This document shows positions 51,195 through 60,058 of a stretch of 64,000 nt of DNA, one piece after another. The notes beneath the pieces were generated by a model. The model worked only from the letters and a program-made list of their open reading frames with translations, was not told the origin of the DNA and ran no database searches. The first letter of the stretch is position 1. Every line of letters starts with the position of its first letter. Position numbers and translations under genes: made by a program. Source of the stretch: Gimesia alba (GTDB lineage Bacteria; Planctomycetota; Planctomycetia; Planctomycetales; Planctomycetaceae); contig NZ_CP036269.1 of the NCBI RefSeq assembly GCF_007744675.1, positions 5,745,546 to 5,809,545 of the forward strand, written 5' to 3'.

Positions 51195-51237
51195 TCAAAC
51201 CAGTAACGTTCCTGTTGTTTTATTGATATCCGACCTT

Positions 51238-54200
51238 ATGCCACACTCAATTCGAGCACAACTTGAGCAACTGCATCGCAAGATTCATCAGCTGATCTGG
51301 CTGAATGGACTTTGCTGGGGATTGACCATTTTGTTGATGCTGGCACTTCTGGTCATCACTTTTGACTGGACGCTGAATATTTCCGACCCCGTCATTCGAT
51401 TCATCCTGGGTACGGCGGTAGCTGGTCTTGTGGTCTGGACGCTCTGGCGGAACCTTGTGATCCCCCTGAAAACGCCCCTTACCGATTTAGACCTGGCATT
51501 GAAAATCGAACGTCAATACCCCGATCTCAAAGATAGTTTTTCCAGCAGTATTCAATTTGACAATCAACAGTCGGCTCATTTCACGGGTTCACTTCAACTG
51601 CGACAAGCCGTGATTGAAGATGCGTATCGCAAAGCTTCGCAGATCAATTTCCTGGAATTGATCGATACGCACCCTATTCGCAAAATCATGTTCTCAGCAG
51701 CGCTGCTCAGTCTGATTGTGGCTTCGATTTCTCTGATCTATCCTCATCAGACCGCTCTGGGAATTCATCGATTGATCCTCCCCTTCTCTGCCCCCGAGTG
51801 GCCGCAAAGCGTGGTACTTCAGATTCTGGATGAAGATCTGATCCCGATTGAAACCGGCCCTAAAAATCCCTATCAGGTTGTAGAAGGACAAAATTTTCAA
51901 TTTTTTGTGGAAAACCGAAAAGGCGCTCCCCCCCAAGACCTGCAAATGGAATATCAGACGATTCAGGATTCGCAATCACGCAGCAAAGTTTATTCAGAGC
52001 CGCTGCGTATTGTCTCCGTCCCCGATCCAGCAGGCGTCAGCCGCGACTTGGGAACAGGCTCATTAGTCATCTCTAATAAATCAGTGAGGTTGAGAGCCAC
52101 CGGCGGTGATGATCGTTCCATGAACTGGTTGAACATTGTCTCAGTCCCCCCCACGACGTTAGAGCTTCAGGAAGTTGTCCTCACCCCTCCCGTCTACTCA
52201 CAGAGGCCGGTGGAAACATTGCCGACGGGCATTGGTAATATCAAAGCGCTAATCGGCACACGCGTCGATATAAAAGCCAGTTCCAATAAACTCTTAAAAT
52301 CGGCGGAATTACGCATTAAAGATCGGGAGCCCATCCCGATAAAGCTCGATTCTGACCGAAAACACTTTTCAGTACAATTCTTCGTACAAGAGCCAGGTAC
52401 CTACTCCTACTGGTTCGAGCTGGAAAATGATCAGGGATTCAGGCCCCCTCATCCCCAGCGGTTTGAAATCACCGCCAGCGCCGATGCGGTACCGGAAGTC
52501 TTTCTGGAAGACCCGCAAACAGACCTGCAGGTCACACCAACAGCACAGATTCCGCTCACCGTTTCCATTCACGATGATTTAAAAATTGCCAGCGCCCTGA
52601 TTCGCTATCAAAAATCATCCCGAGAGGAAACGCTTTCACGTGCCCTGCGTACAGACCGCGAGACGCAATCCTTTCCACTGCCGTTCACCCCTCAGTCTTC
52701 CAGTGAGCAGCTCATTATCAATCATGTCTGGAATCTGGCCGACCTGCCGCTGACTCAAGGGGATCGTGTGATCTTTCGCGCTGAAGCTACCGATCATTAC
52801 GAACCCGTCAAGTCCCCAATCGGGGAGAAATTACCTGATGAAATTCGTGTGGGCACCAGTATTTCACGCGTCTTAACAATCGTCACCCCGCAATACAAAA
52901 CCAACGAACTGGCCAACCGTCAGGCACATCTGCTGGAAGAGCTCGCGCGGGTTTTAAAAGATCAACGCCTTTTGAATACCGAAGTCAAAGACGTGCAACA
53001 CCAGTTGCAGCGTGTCGGCAGCGCCCGGTCTGAAGAAGTCGACACCATTAAACAGGTGGAAATGGATCAGAAACGGGTTGCCTCCCAGCTCTTCAGCCCG
53101 CGCACCGGACTGGAACAACGCTCTAAGGAACTGATGCAGGAATTGAAATGGAATCGCATTCACGACCCTGCGATGACGCAACGGCTCGCCGAGCTGAATA
53201 CAGAATTATCACAACTAAACCAGAATGTCTTTCCGCAAATTCAAGAACAGATTACGCAGGCACGGAAAAAATTGCAGTCGAATGTCGATTCTGCCCCCGC
53301 GGAAAAGAAAGCACCAGCATCGGCAGCGAAATCGCTTCATCCCGAAAATTCGCAGAATGAGAAAGCAGCAACAAAGAAGTCTCCTGCCGACTCAAGCCCA
53401 CTGGCTGCACTCAACATTGCCGAACAGGGGCAGCAACGCGTCATCAACAGATTAGACGGTGTTCTGAAATCGCTCTCACAATGGCAAAAAACTCGCGATC
53501 TGGTTTCCGAACTGGACGAACAGATTCAGCAACAGGCAGAAATCCAAAGTCAAACCGAGAAGCTGGCTAAAAAGACCATTACGAAATCCTTCAATAATTT
53601 AAGACTTCAGGAACAGGCCGACCTGGAAAAGCTGGCGACGCGACAGGAACAACAGGCTGAAAATTTTAAAGCATTTCGAAATCTGCTCGACACACTCAAT
53701 ACCCAGGCCGCTCAAAGCACACAGCCTGAGCAATTGAAAAATCAGGAAGCCATGGACTTTCTCAGAAAGAAATCGATTCCTGAAGAGATGCGTCAGACGG
53801 CAGAGAAATTGAAACAAAACCAGGTCGGGCAAGCCCTGCAGGAACAACAGCAGATCCAGCAGGCAATGGAAACACTGAAAAACATCTTCGAAAACCAGCC
53901 TGCCGATGCGGCCGATCAGATGTTAAAAAAACTCAAACAGTCTGAGCGGGAATTAAGTCAATTAAAACAACAGCAGCAGGAGATCTTGAAAAAACTGAAA
54001 TCAGCCAGCGAGTCGAAAAGTCAGGCAGAGCTGAAAAAGCAGCTGGAGAAGCTGGCGAAACAGGAACAGGAACTTCAAGAACAACTGAAACAATTTGAAC
54101 AACAGCTACAGCGTCTGAGCCTGCAACAAGCTGGCCAATCGGTACAGAGGGCCGGTGAGCGGCTCTCAAAATCTACTGAGGCACTGCAACAGGGACAGAC

Positions 54201-54972
54201 ACAGCAGGCAGAACAGGAAATCCGAGAGTCACTCGATGATCTGGAACAGGCACAACGCGAACTGGCAGCCCGCCGACAGGAAATCGAAGAATCGCTGGCG
54301 TTTGAAGAATTCGCAAAATTAGAATCCGAAATCAAAAACCTGATTGAAAGACAGGATGCCGTCATTCAGGAAACTAATCGTCTTGAAAAAGAGCGTCTAT
54401 CCCGCGGACGCTGGTCGCGTGGTCAACTAAAGTCCCTGAGACAACTATTCGAAACAGAACAGGACCTGCAACAGGAAACAGAAGCGGTCTCACAAAAATT
54501 AGCCGCTGCACCGGTATTCGTCCTTGCGATGGAAAAAGTCATTGACCAGCTTACGATCGCCGTTGAGCGTCTGGATCAACGTTTGACCGACCAAGAAACC
54601 CTGACGGCTGAGCAATCCGCCAGGTCAAAACTGTCAGCGTTATTAAAAATACTGGAAGAAAAATCGTCACTCGACAATGCACAGCGCGATCAGAGTCAAT
54701 CTGCTCCTGGCGCGCAAACACCACCCACAAATCAGATTGCCTTACTGTCACAGCTCAAACTGCTCAAACTTTTGCAGGAAGAGATTTTGAACCGAACCCG
54801 CTCATTCAATAATTCCATCAGCGAGGAGAAGCAGTTAACGCCGGAACAAATCCAGCAACGCAATGAACTCTCTCAAGAACAGGCCGACCTCGCTGATCTG
54901 TCGATGGAACTGCTGCTCAAACTCGACCAGACACATTCCGATGCCACGGACTCCGAACCCGAGATTGAATAA
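51238..54972 (+). CDS. large coiled-coil membrane protein (DUF4175-like)
   Basis: A protein of about 1,245 residues. The N-terminus has two transmembrane helices (LCWGLTILLMLALLVITF and FILGTAVAGLVVWTLW) and a third further on (IMFSAALLSLIVASISLIY). A beta-rich periplasmic part of about 300 residues follows. From about residue 540 on it is mainly Gln/Glu/Lys-rich coiled coil (KQEQELQEQLKQFEQQLQRL), about 600 residues long. The layout matches DUF4175-type proteins that accompany VWA proteins. I use the ATG at 51238; a TTG at 51223 is possible. It probably forms a long rod or scaffold at the membrane. Its stop overlaps the next start (TAATG). Confidence 0.82.
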   Translation: MPHSIRAQLEQLHRKIHQLIWLNGLCWGLTILLMLALLVITFDWTLNISDPVIRFILGTAVAGLVVWTLWRNLVIPLKTPLTDLDLALKIERQYPDLKDSFSSSIQFDNQQSAHFTGSLQLRQAVIEDAYRKASQINFLELIDTHPIRKIMFSAALLSLIVASISLIYPHQTALGIHRLILPFSAPEWPQSVVLQILDEDLIPIETGPKNPYQVVEGQNFQFFVENRKGAPPQDLQMEYQTIQDSQSRSKVYSEPLRIVSVPDPAGVSRDLGTGSLVISNKSVRLRATGGDDRSMNWLNIVSVPPTTLELQEVVLTPPVYSQRPVETLPTGIGNIKALIGTRVDIKASSNKLLKSAELRIKDREPIPIKLDSDRKHFSVQFFVQEPGTYSYWFELENDQGFRPPHPQRFEITASADAVPEVFLEDPQTDLQVTPTAQIPLTVSIHDDLKIASALIRYQKSSREETLSRALRTDRETQSFPLPFTPQSSSEQLIINHVWNLADLPLTQGDRVIFRAEATDHYEPVKSPIGEKLPDEIRVGTSISRVLTIVTPQYKTNELANRQAHLLEELARVLKDQRLLNTEVKDVQHQLQRVGSARSEEVDTIKQVEMDQKRVASQLFSPRTGLEQRSKELMQELKWNRIHDPAMTQRLAELNTELSQLNQNVFPQIQEQITQARKKLQSNVDSAPAEKKAPASAAKSLHPENSQNEKAATKKSPADSSPLAALNIAEQGQQRVINRLDGVLKSLSQWQKTRDLVSELDEQIQQQAEIQSQTEKLAKKTITKSFNNLRLQEQADLEKLATRQEQQAENFKAFRNLLDTLNTQAAQSTQPEQLKNQEAMDFLRKKSIPEEMRQTAEKLKQNQVGQALQEQQQIQQAMETLKNIFENQPADAADQMLKKLKQSERELSQLKQQQQEILKKLKSASESKSQAELKKQLEKLAKQEQELQEQLKQFEQQLQRLSLQQAGQSVQRAGERLSKSTEALQQGQTQQAEQEIRESLDDLEQAQRELAARRQEIEESLAFEEFAKLESEIKNLIERQDAVIQETNRLEKERLSRGRWSRGQLKSLRQLFETEQDLQQETEAVSQKLAAAPVFVLAMEKVIDQLTIAVERLDQRLTDQETLTAEQSARSKLSALLKILEEKSSLDNAQRDQSQSAPGAQTPPTNQIALLSQLKLLKLLQEEILNRTRSFNNSISEEKQLTPEQIQQRNELSQEQADLADLSMELLLKLDQTHSDATDSEPEIE

Positions 54973-55664
54973 TGAACACGATACGAATCAGGTACAATTT
55001 GATTATTTTTCTTTCGCTGTTCTGCTTTGTGCTGTGCCTGCCATCTCAATCAGTCCGTGCAGATGAGCAGCTAAGGAAAAAACCAGCCGCCGAAAATGAG
55101 AAACCGTCCCAAGAGCCTCCTGCTGATCAGGAACCAGAGAAACGAAAAAACAACGACCTCAAACAGAAAGTCCTCACTCAAAAACTCCCTGTCGAACCGA
55201 TCATTAAAGAGATGAAACGTGCCGGAAAACTGATTGAGAATCAGCAAACGGGACAAGAAACCCAAAAGGTCCAGCAGCAGGTCGTTCAAGATCTGGAAGA
55301 ATTAATTCGCCTGATCGAGTCTGCTCCCAAAACGGTTACACAGCGCCGCAGTCAAAATAACGACCAGAAACCAGATAGCAAACAGCAATCAAAACAACAA
55401 AAAGACGGTACAGGAAAGCAGAGCCAGCAGCAGGCCTCACAGGGTCCTGCGCGCGAATCCAGCGAACGGAAGGAGCCGGGACAGGTCACTCCCGGTACGC
55501 TCACAGGTAGAAATCCCTATATCAAAGATGCCTGGGGACACTTGCCCCCCGCGATGCGACAAAAACTGTTAAATGTCTATACCGAGAAGTTTCTACCACA
55601 ATATGAAGATCAAGTGCGCCGCTATTATGAAGCACTGGCTGAGAAGAAAAAAATTTCGCCGTGA
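54972..55664 (+). CDS. secreted protein of the VWA/DUF4175 operon
   Basis: A 230-residue exported protein with a signal peptide (YNLIIFLSLFCFVLCLPS, cut after VRA near residue 30). The middle is Gln/Lys/Ser-rich low-complexity sequence likely to be disordered or coiled. The C-terminus is a compact conserved block, NPYIKDAWGHLPPAMRQKLL, and further on YEDQVRRYYEALAE. I remember the WGHLPP block from planctomycete hypotheticals encoded next to VWA proteins. Its ATG overlaps the stop of the coiled-coil gene, so translation is coupled and a shared complex is likely. Function unknown. Confidence 0.8.
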   Translation: MNTIRIRYNLIIFLSLFCFVLCLPSQSVRADEQLRKKPAAENEKPSQEPPADQEPEKRKNNDLKQKVLTQKLPVEPIIKEMKRAGKLIENQQTGQETQKVQQQVVQDLEELIRLIESAPKTVTQRRSQNNDQKPDSKQQSKQQKDGTGKQSQQQASQGPARESSERKEPGQVTPGTLTGRNPYIKDAWGHLPPAMRQKLLNVYTEKFLPQYEDQVRRYYEALAEKKKISP

Positions 55665-55713
55665 TCTGCTCTAATGCAGTATTCGCCTGATTCTGGTTTT
55701 CCTGCACTCAGCT

Positions 55714-56055
55714 TTAAGGCGAAACTACATCAAAGGTATCGCTTCGCAAGATGGTCGTGTCGTAGCTGTTACCATTATACAAGCGAACGTAGTTCCAGCG
55801 TCTTGCTCCTTTTAATGCAAATCCGGGTGTGGTTGCCAGTTGGGGAAGCCGATAAGCAGAACGACTCTGCGGACGGGGATAGCGAGCCGCAACCTCTGGT
55901 GGAAGCTGATGACTGTAATAGGAGCGGTTAAACATCCAGCTTTCTGCTTCAGCACGAGAGATACCAAAGCCTAAGCCTACGGTGCCTGTCAGCAACGAGA
56001 GGAAGAGCGATCGTGTGACAAGTCTTCTGATTTTTGTTGACTGATTGACTTTCAT
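55714..56055 (-). CDS. small secreted hypothetical protein
   Basis: A 113-residue exported protein with a signal peptide (SLFLSLLTGTVGLGFGI, cut after AEA near residue 37). The mature part is rich in Tyr, Arg and Pro (PPEVAARYPRPQSRSAYRLP), with no Cys. GAGGT precedes the ATG. It is convergent with the VWA operon and lies downstream of the lipoprotein gene, separated by 145 bases. I do not recognise it; a structural or wall-associated role would be a guess. Confidence 0.65.
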   Translation of the reverse strand: MKVNQSTKIRRLVTRSLFLSLLTGTVGLGFGISRAEAESWMFNRSYYSHQLPPEVAARYPRPQSRSAYRLPQLATTPGFALKGARRWNYVRLYNGNSYDTTILRSDTFDVVSP

Positions 56056-56200
56056 AGGCTTACCTCTTCAGAAGTGGTTCAATATGTTGCGAAAAATCAA
56101 CACGATGAACCGGCTTTGAAACGAATGTTGCATCAAAACAACATTCTCTCTTCAATTAAGTGGATGAAGAGGTAATACGCAGATCGTATGCCAAATAGAA

Positions 56201-56803
56201 TCAGTCGAGCGGGATTCCCGCTTCTTTATAAAGCTGCGCCTTTTTCTTATTATCTTGCAAAACCAGAATATTTCCGGTCTCGTCATCATAGCCATACATT
56301 TTATAAGGAGGGAGTTGAGCGAACTCAATCCTGTTCTCCTTCATCATTTTCATATATTCGTCGTACGTGGGAAATCGATCATTTAAAGCCTTATGTGCTT
56401 TGATCGCCTGCTGCATGCCCAATGTACTCACCCGAGACGCCATTGAAACATAAGCACTGCCTGCCTGGGTATAGGGATCGACGCCCTTAATTTTGCCATC
56501 GACAACACTGATATCCGGGTTCTTCAATGCTTTCTTGGCATCTACTACAACTGCCGTAGTTCGCTGCAGAATGCTTTTTTTACCCGCATTCTTGTTCTCA
56601 ATCGCGGCTGCTTCCTGTGGCATCTCCATCTCCTGCTCTGCCGGTTGAGCGGGAGCAGCCTGTTGTGGCTGATTCCCATGGATCGCATCTTGCTCTTTAG
56701 CGATCTCGCTGGGGTCCTGACACCCCATGACGCTTAAAAATGTCAGACAAAGAATCAGACTTAAACTTAAACCACCAAACCTTTTATTCACTGATTTTTT
56801 CAT
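56201..56803 (-). CDS. lipoprotein, hypothetical
   Basis: A 200-residue lipoprotein. The ATG at 56803 is preceded by GAGAG; a GTG three codons upstream is the alternative. The signal peptide ends in a lipobox LSVMGC with the lipidated Cys at residue 28. A Gln/Ala/Pro/Glu-rich linker follows. The C-terminal half (from YTQAGSAYVSMASRVSTLGM to VLQDNKKKAQLYKEAGIPLD) is mixed alpha/beta with a conserved-looking PTYDEYMKMM segment. I recall similar planctomycete proteins but no assigned function. Divergent from the sigma/FecR pair. Confidence 0.75.
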   Translation of the reverse strand: MKKSVNKRFGGLSLSLILCLTFLSVMGCQDPSEIAKEQDAIHGNQPQQAAPAQPAEQEMEMPQEAAAIENKNAGKKSILQRTTAVVVDAKKALKNPDISVVDGKIKGVDPYTQAGSAYVSMASRVSTLGMQQAIKAHKALNDRFPTYDEYMKMMKENRIEFAQLPPYKMYGYDDETGNILVLQDNKKKAQLYKEAGIPLD

Positions 56804-57211
56804 CGGCGACACTCTCTGAAAAACGAGATAACAATTCCATACGACTCAGTCCGATAGGTTACCAAATCCATGAATTCGTTTCATCCATTAAATGCCGAAT
56901 CCCTGAATGAACCATTTTTTACTGAGTAAACACTTAACACATAAACAGTCTCAAATATAAATCTCGTTAAGAAATCATGAATTTGAAAAAAATGACATTA
57001 GATCTCATCGAGTTAAGAACAATTCTTAGTAGACCACTGAGGTATTTAATTCACAGAAATTATCCCTTATGTATTGTTTATGACTTTAGATTAGGTCAGG
57101 ATTTCCGTTCTTTGTAAAAGTTTGCCATATTTGATTTTAATGTCCGTTTAAGGCATTATATTAAATAATAGGCAGGCTTTGCTGAATCATCGAACGGAGC
57201 GCACCGACATT
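56804..57211. other. intergenic region between lipoprotein and ECF sigma genes
   Basis: A 408-base AT-rich gap between divergent genes. The only clear element is the inverted repeat TAAGAA-CAA-TTCTTA at 57014-57028, a possible operator. ECF sigma factors often autoregulate from such regions, but I could not identify a matching AAC/CGTC-type promoter. Confidence 0.35.
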
Positions 57212-57757
57212 ATGTCGACATCCACCTCTTCTTCTGATCAAAATTCCAGAGGGATGTTTACGTCGTTATTGAACCAGGAACGATTACGCATATTCGGATA
57301 TATCCGTGCACTCGTTCCCAACAATTCCGATGCAGAAGACGTATACCAACATGTGTGCTTAACACTATGGAACAAATTTAGCGAATTTGATCAAGAGCGG
57401 GATTTTTTTTCCTGGGCCTGCGGAATTGCATTTTTTACGGTTTGCAACTTTCGTAGAAGCGTTCAGCGTGATCGGCACTTTTACAGCCAGGAGTTAATCG
57501 AAACCATGTCTATGGAGCGGATGCAACATCTAGGCAACCACAACATTCGACTTGAGCTCCTGCGTGACTGCTTTGATCGCCTGGGCTCTGACGATCAGGA
57601 ACTGCTTTTACAGGCAACATTCGAAAAACAATCGATTAAAGAATTCGCGGAAAAGGCAGGGAAAACAGTTCAGACACTTTATAACCGTCTGAGTGCTCTA
57701 AGACGTGAGTTAGCGCAATGCATCATGCGTAAACTAAAGAACGAGGGGCAATCATGA
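57212..57757 (+). CDS. ECF-family RNA polymerase sigma factor
   Basis: A 181-residue sigma-70 family protein of the Rhodopirellula/Verrucomicrobium ECF type (TIGR02989-like). Region 2 runs from LLNQERLRIFGYIRALVPN, with SDAEDVYQHVCLTLW and the -10 recognition segment FFSWACGIAFFTVCNFRR. Region 4 has LRDCFDRLGSDDQELLLQ and the helix-turn-helix SIKEFAEKAGKTVQTLYNRL. I use the ATG at 57212; a TTG 11 codons earlier also opens the frame. Its stop overlaps the start of the FecR-like gene by 4 bases (ATGA), so the pair is translationally coupled. The target genes are unknown. Confidence 0.9.
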   Translation: MSTSTSSSDQNSRGMFTSLLNQERLRIFGYIRALVPNNSDAEDVYQHVCLTLWNKFSEFDQERDFFSWACGIAFFTVCNFRRSVQRDRHFYSQELIETMSMERMQHLGNHNIRLELLRDCFDRLGSDDQELLLQATFEKQSIKEFAEKAGKTVQTLYNRLSALRRELAQCIMRKLKNEGQS

Positions 57758-59457
57758 CTGTTCAAGATCTACCTCCTCAATTTAATCGATTGTTAAATCA
57801 GCTCATCGACAGCCAATTATCCGATGAGGAATTTGAAGAGCTGGAACAGTGTCTCTCCGAATATCCCCAGGCAAGACAGATTTATTTCGATTACCTCGAT
57901 ATCAACTCGGGAATTCAAAAAAACAACGTCGACAGGCTGAAAGAACTCGACCAGATCGTCACTGCTGATCACACACCGCAAAGTTCAGCTTCTCAACAAA
58001 CGCACTTAAAACACAGAGGAAATCGGTCCCCACTATTCGGGTACCTTTCAGTAGCAGCCGCTTCCGTTGCACTGATGGTTTCTGCCCACTGGCTTCTGAC
58101 CGGATACCTGATTGGAGTTAAGCCACCGGGACCAACACTTGAAATGGGAAAAGGAACACTCCCACCCCCTGTACCAATTAAGAATATTCCCTATGTAGCC
58201 ACCCTCGCGCGATCATTTGACTGCAAATGGGGGGATCAAAATCCACCTCGTTTTTCCGGACAACGTTTACTCTCCCGCGAGCTCTACCTGGAACACGGTG
58301 TTGCCGAATTCCGGTTTGATTGCGGAGTGCGCCTTGTGCTGGAAGGCCCGACGAAAATCAATATCGATTCAGCCAGCCGTGCCACCATCGCCTCTGGTTC
58401 TGTTGTCCTGCACGGTTATGAATCATCACCAGAATTTGAGCTCATCACTCCTCAGGCCAGATTCTTTGATATCGGTACGGAATACGGCACAAAAGTCAAA
58501 GAAGACGGCAGCACCGAGCTACACGTTTTTCAGGGTGCCGTCCGTGTCCAGTCTGAAATGGAACCTGAAATGGAAATGGTCGAAATTTCGGCTCCTTTGA
58601 TTGTCGGGGAAGGAAAAGCTCGGAAAATCGACGAGAATATTAACGAAGAAATCGCCCTGAAAACTGACGACTTTAAACATGAAGTTCCAGGGAAACCAAA
58701 AGAGTTGAGTGTTGTTCGAGAAGAATTACTCGCCTACGACAGCTTTCACCCTCCCGCTATTAGTGACCCGGAAGAAATTTCGGAATGGCGTCATTCAGGA
58801 ATTGGCTGGAGTAATCCCTGGCGAATTCGATACGACAAGGCCGATGCAGCGAGCGGAAAGAGCAACCCCCGAGACACCCTCCAACCAGATCTGCTTTCAC
58901 CCAACCAGCTTGGTTGCGTTGAACTGAATAAAGGAAACATTGCCTGGCGAACATTGGAGAAACCAATTCGACTTGATATCGATGCCATCTATTACATCAG
59001 CTTCTTCATCGAAAAATCGGTCGTTCAAAGACTTGCCAATCATCAGTATGGGAGTCTTTCCCTGTTTTCTGATGATTATCCGAAAAATGATAAAAACATT
59101 CTGTTTGGTGTTAATACGAAAAGCTACCCCACACTACGTCTCAAAAATCAAACACACGAGGTCGCACCTCCTCTGCAGCACGAACAACCTTATTTCTTTG
59201 TCGGAAAAATTGTCGCCAGCGAAAATTCTCCCGACCAGGTTTTCTTGCGTGCCTTTTCTCTCGATGAAACAGTCCCTGATCAGGAACCAATGGTCTGGAC
59301 CTGTGAATCGGAACCATTTGAAGATTCCACAATTTATAACCTCATCCGACTTTATGCCGGCAAGAGCAGTAAATTCCGCTTTGACGAACTTCGTATCGGC
59401 ACTTCCTGGGAATCGGTCGTTGATTTCCACGATCCCGAAGACATGCGCGATGAATAG
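57754..59457 (+). CDS. FecR-like anti-sigma protein with LamG-like C-terminus
   Basis: A 567-residue membrane protein. The cytoplasmic N-terminus has an anti-sigma-like helical segment (LDSEEFEEL-type, FNRLLNQLIDSQLSDEEFEE) followed by one transmembrane helix (YLSVAAASVALMVSAHWLL). The periplasmic FecR domain covers about residues 175-290, with LEHGVAEFRFDCGVRLVLEG and the conserved ITPQARFFDIGTEYGTKV. The C-terminal 230 residues look like a LamG/concanavalin-type beta sandwich that may bind a ligand. It is coupled to the sigma gene by a 4-base overlap. It probably senses an extracellular sugar or wall signal and holds or activates the sigma factor; this is inference. Confidence 0.85.
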   Translation: MTVQDLPPQFNRLLNQLIDSQLSDEEFEELEQCLSEYPQARQIYFDYLDINSGIQKNNVDRLKELDQIVTADHTPQSSASQQTHLKHRGNRSPLFGYLSVAAASVALMVSAHWLLTGYLIGVKPPGPTLEMGKGTLPPPVPIKNIPYVATLARSFDCKWGDQNPPRFSGQRLLSRELYLEHGVAEFRFDCGVRLVLEGPTKINIDSASRATIASGSVVLHGYESSPEFELITPQARFFDIGTEYGTKVKEDGSTELHVFQGAVRVQSEMEPEMEMVEISAPLIVGEGKARKIDENINEEIALKTDDFKHEVPGKPKELSVVREELLAYDSFHPPAISDPEEISEWRHSGIGWSNPWRIRYDKADAASGKSNPRDTLQPDLLSPNQLGCVELNKGNIAWRTLEKPIRLDIDAIYYISFFIEKSVVQRLANHQYGSLSLFSDDYPKNDKNILFGVNTKSYPTLRLKNQTHEVAPPLQHEQPYFFVGKIVASENSPDQVFLRAFSLDETVPDQEPMVWTCESEPFEDSTIYNLIRLYAGKSSKFRFDELRIGTSWESVVDFHDPEDMRDE

Positions 59458-60058
59458 TCTCGTTTCAGATCACATTGCTTCTCTTTAATCTGAAACGATC
59501 AGATTCGCTTGAGATTGATTCTCCTCTTTCTGTCTTTGGCTCATGAAAATCCCTCCTCGTCAACCACTCTCACTACTGACCCTACATAAAATCCCCTAGA
59601 TAAAGCCGATCCACGACAGTCTCAAAACGGCTTTGTGATTTTTTCATGATTTTTGTTTTTTTCCAAGTAAGAATGTTCTCTCATCCGACAATTTCCTGAT
59701 AGCAGGCAACTGATTAGTAATGTCATTGTAGTATCTTTATTTGATTTACTACCCACTAGTCCCTGAACGGCAGGGGGTCATGAATCTTCTTTCATGGCCC
59801 CCTTCTTTTTGGGAAATCAACAATCAGTAAAAAGAGCAACGCAGCTCCGTCCTTCGTACAAAGTCCTCCCCCCTGGTTTGCGATCCATTCTTCACACACT
59901 ATCTCTGCTGTCTTCTGATCTATGTCACTGAAATCTCGGATTTCAGGCGAAACTGGCTTGAGCCTTGATTGACCACTGTGAACCTGATTGAATGATCGTA
60001 ATCATTCATCAGTTTTTTCATTCAGCAGTGAGTGCGAAACCGCATCAGGGATTGGAAC
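59458..60058. other. intergenic region with an orphan terminator
   Basis: A 601-base gap. It contains a 3'-end hairpin just after the FecR gene (TCGTTTCAGAT with ATCTGAAACGA, 59460-59498, 17-base loop) and the strong terminator at 59772-59810. No protein gene of credible quality is visible. Confidence 0.45.
59772..59810 (+). terminator. orphan Rho-independent terminator
   Basis: A 13-bp stem (59772-59784 with 59791-59803) with one G-U pair, a six-base loop and a TTCTTTTT tail. It is more than 300 bases from the nearest upstream gene end on the same strand, so it may end a long 3' UTR or a small RNA. Confidence 0.65.
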
